Source: DT-68 sp965263245 (GTDB taxonomy: Bacteria; Bacillota_I; Bacilli_A; Mycoplasmatales; Metamycoplasmataceae). Taken from it: DNA of 64,000 bases. Each line of letters begins with the position of its first letter. The stretch's first letter is position 1. The position numbers and the translations under genes were made by a program. Location of the stretch: NCBI GenBank assembly GCA_965263245.1, contig CBDHHR010001146.1, forward strand, positions 1 to 64,000, written 5' to 3'. Below the pieces are notes generated by a model. It made no database searches. It had not been told where the DNA came from and was given only the letters and a program-made list of their open reading frames with translations. Below, piece by piece: positions 61,770 through 64,000 of the stretch.

Positions 61770-63308
61770 ATGGTTTATTTTATTGGGACAACAATTCCTA
61801 TAATTTTTTTATTTATAATTATTTATACTTTATATTGATTTTTATCAGATGATAAACAAGATTATTTAATTTATAAAGGTATATTGATTTTTCAATTTGA
61901 TTTGTATAACCGAAAATTAAAAAAAATATTACCCAAAAATAAAAAAACAATTTTTAAAATTACAAGTCGAAAAAAAAATAATTGAATTCAATTTAAGGCA
62001 TTAACAAACCAAATTCAAATGGAAAAAAAATATTCTGATTTAATTTTTCAAACATTAAATTCATTAGAAAAAAACCCTGAAAAAAAAACGATTAAAATTA
62101 AAGGTTCACTCAAAGATTGAGAAACAGTTTTTTTATTTGAATTTGTTTTTTCACCAGAAATAAACACTTCAGATTTTATTTTAAACATAAAGTGAAAACC
62201 AACAGAAAAACTATTTAAGTTAGAAAAAACAAAGCTAGAAAAAATTAGTTCTAAAAAAATAATTGCTAGCAAATTAAAATATCTAGGTGTTTTATCTTTT
62301 GATCTTAATTTAGATGTTAAAAACGTAGCAAAAAAAATTATTAAATTATTCTCAAACTTAAGTAAAAGAAAGTTTAAAATTCACCAAAATGAAGAAGTAA
62401 TATCATTAATTTATATGTCAAATAGAAAATATAAAATAAAAAATCTTTTTGAAAAAACCAAAGTAAAATTATCAAAAAATTTAAAAAATTTAGGTTTAAA
62501 TTATTTATTTCATGCAACTTCAGAACACATTACAAATAATGTTAATACAAAACGAAAATACTTAACTTTATTTAAATTAATTAGGTATTTTTTAATTGTT
62601 TCAAAATTAAAAAAACAATCTTTTGTTTCGCAAAATAATTTTCCGTTTGATAGAAATAATTTTAATTTTTATTTAAAAAATCTCAATACATTTAAAAATG
62701 ATATTTCTTCTAAAAATTTAGTTTCAAATTATATTGATGTTAAAAATTATAAAACTAACAAAAAAATTATTAGCTTTGCTTATCCAAAAACAAAAAGTGT
62801 TATAGATAAAAAAATGTTTAACGTTTTTTTAAAAAATGCAATTTATAAAAAACAATTAATTGATTCTCACATTGAACATTTAAAAAACCAAGATCAAAAC
62901 CTTATTGCAAACATCAATGTTGATTGGATTTTAAAAAATCATCAAAAATTAAAAAACAAGAAAATAGTTTATATTTTAGACATCAAACAAATATTTAACA
63001 TTGAAAAAACTCAACAAATTATTTCGTTACTACAAAAAGAAGGTTTTTTATTTGCGGTTGAACTTTCCTCTTTTGACAGTATTATTGGATCTTTTATCAA
63101 AAAAATTCAACCAAAATTCATTATTATTAAAAACGCAATTTGAAAAGTTTATGAAAACGAAAAAGAAAAATTATTTATTTTGTTAGTAACAATTAAACAC
63201 ATTGCTAAAAATCAAAATATAAAAATAATTTATGAAAATCCTCCCCAAAATATTAATTTAAAAAAATGTCAAAAAATTGGTTTAACATTTTTTTATAGTT
63301 TAAGATAA
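61770..63308 (+). CDS. Membrane-anchored protein with degenerate EAL-like C-terminus
   Basis: 512 aa. N-terminal membrane segment GTTIPIIFLFIIIYTLYWFL, then a basic middle part. The C-terminal quarter reads IVYILDIKQIFNIEKTQQII, then FAVELSSFDSIIGSFIKKI with QPKFIIIKNAI, then IAKNQNIKIIYENPPQNINL and KIGLTFFYSL. The order matches the last half of an EAL phosphodiesterase domain (DDFG..., P-x-x-I-K-I-D, A-E-G-V-E, L..LG...QGY), but the catalytic acidic residues are largely missing. Related proteins are present in other mycoplasmas as uncharacterised. Cyclic-di-GMP hydrolysis is unlikely; binding or a changed function is possible. Confidence 0.7.
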
Positions 63309-63320
63309 CTAAAATTTTTA

Positions 63321-63713
63321 TTAAATTTGTTTTTTAAAGTTTTTTTCGCATCTTTTTAAAATTTCATCAATACTATCATGGGTTCATGAAGCATAAACTT
63401 CAAATGAACCTTCAAGAAACGGAGCATTAGCAATTTTAATATTGTGAGAATTTAATTTTTCCTGTTCAATAACTAATTTTGTAATTGTAAATGCACTTCC
63501 TAAATCACAGAAAAGAATTGCTAATTCTTTTTTAAGATCACATTCTTTTAATTTTTTAGAAATTTTTGAATAACTATTTCCAAAATTTCCATCATCATTA
63601 CCACCCACATATGATAATTTTACATTTTCGTTTGTAGGAATCATTTCCATTATAAAATTAGAAGTTGCTTTTGCAAGTTCTTCACTATGAGAAATTAAAA
63701 TAACGTTTTTCAT
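63321..63713 (-). CDS. dhaM: PTS-dependent dihydroxyacetone kinase phosphoryl donor DhaM (IIA-like)
   Basis: 130 aa. The phospho-His is in VILISHSEELAKATSNF (His9). YVGGNDDGNFGNSYSKIS and ILFCDLGSAFT are typical of DhaM. It receives phosphate from HPr and passes it to DhaL. The frame continues through a TGA Trp to TAA at 63321. Its ATG overlaps the dhaL stop. Confidence 0.93.
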
Positions 63714-64000
63714 TATGAAGTTATTCCCTTAATTAGGTGGTTTAAAATAATAAAGCTTGAAGCGGCACCTGGATCTTCATGTCCAATTGATCTTTTACCT
63801 AAATAGCTTGCTCTTCCCCTTAAAGCTTGAAGAGGAATTGTTGCTTTTGTTCAGTTTTTAAGATCAGTTAATAATGAATCAGTTGATATTTTGTCACTTT
63901 TTTTAAGTTTTTCATTAAGTGGTCATCAAACATCAAGCATTGTTTTATCTTTTGCTTTTGCTTTTCCTAATTCCACTATTGATAACGTAAAACTGTTGAC
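63713..64000 (-). CDS. dhaL: Dihydroxyacetone kinase subunit DhaL, 5' end outside window
   Basis: The last 95 residues are visible and include the nucleotide-binding end LQALRGRASYLGKRSIGHED followed by PGAASSF, the strongly conserved DhaL finish. The stop is 63713-63715. The gene continues beyond base 64000, and dhaK is expected upstream of it. Confidence 0.93.

Overview
This is a chromosomal window from a mollicute (Mycoplasma sensu lato). It is extremely AT-rich, and dozens of genes read through only if TGA is tryptophan (hsdR, hsdM, nrdF, thyA, mnmE, yidC, dnaA, asnS, both pcrA copies and the CRISPR effector). All coordinates here assume genetic code 4. The window holds the replication origin (about 52.5 kb) and, on its left, a dense defence region.

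Layout. 1-6803: type I restriction-modification (hsdR, hsdM and two head-to-head hsdS genes around a broken tyrosine recombinase). 6975-9810: an nrdI/nrdF/folA/thyA dNTP operon on the minus strand. 9930-11412: a type II restriction/methylase pair. 11662-12120: dCMP deaminase. 12240-14100: an AAA ATPase plus an RloB/TOPRIM-like partner. 14136-17069: a large RecQ-like helicase. 17160-19726: a second, decayed hsdS pair. 19976-22689: a GHKL ATPase flanked by two small helical proteins. 23388-25535: nrdE. 25719-28239: the main discovery, a 659-aa protein with two RxxxxH HEPN motifs close to its two ends, followed after 8 nt by an 8-repeat CRISPR array (36-nt hairpin repeats, 30-nt spacers) and a terminator. 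It looks like a very compact, stand-alone type VI (Cas13, VI-B-like) system without cas1/cas2.

28373-34107 is a fructose-type PTS and sugar catabolism block (aldolase, DeoR regulator, IIBC, PfkB kinase, IIA, nagB). 34427-36346 holds a repeat-containing surface protein behind a poly-T promoter and a coiled-coil protein. 36746-42899 is a yhf-type operon (PRD protein, YhfU, YhfT, phosphotriesterase, YhfX, and YhfW fused to an esterase). 43061-48845 holds three membrane proteins of unknown role, an ascorbate-type PTS and transketolase. 48927-52500 is mnmE-yidC-rnpA-rpmH, then oriC, then dnaA-dnaN-asnS, two tandem pcrA-like helicases separated by an RDD protein, an EAL-like protein, and the start of a dha cluster.

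How it fits together. The left 28 kb is a defence island in which restriction, ATPase/nuclease-like, helicase, GHKL and RNA-targeting modules alternate with dNTP-synthesis genes. NrdF carries the V/P/K substitutions of metal-free class Ie ribonucleotide reductase. A partial duplication (22937-23416 versus 36499-about 36900) brackets the CRISPR-carrying segment. No tRNA or rRNA gene was recognised. All calls come from reading the sequence; no database search was run.
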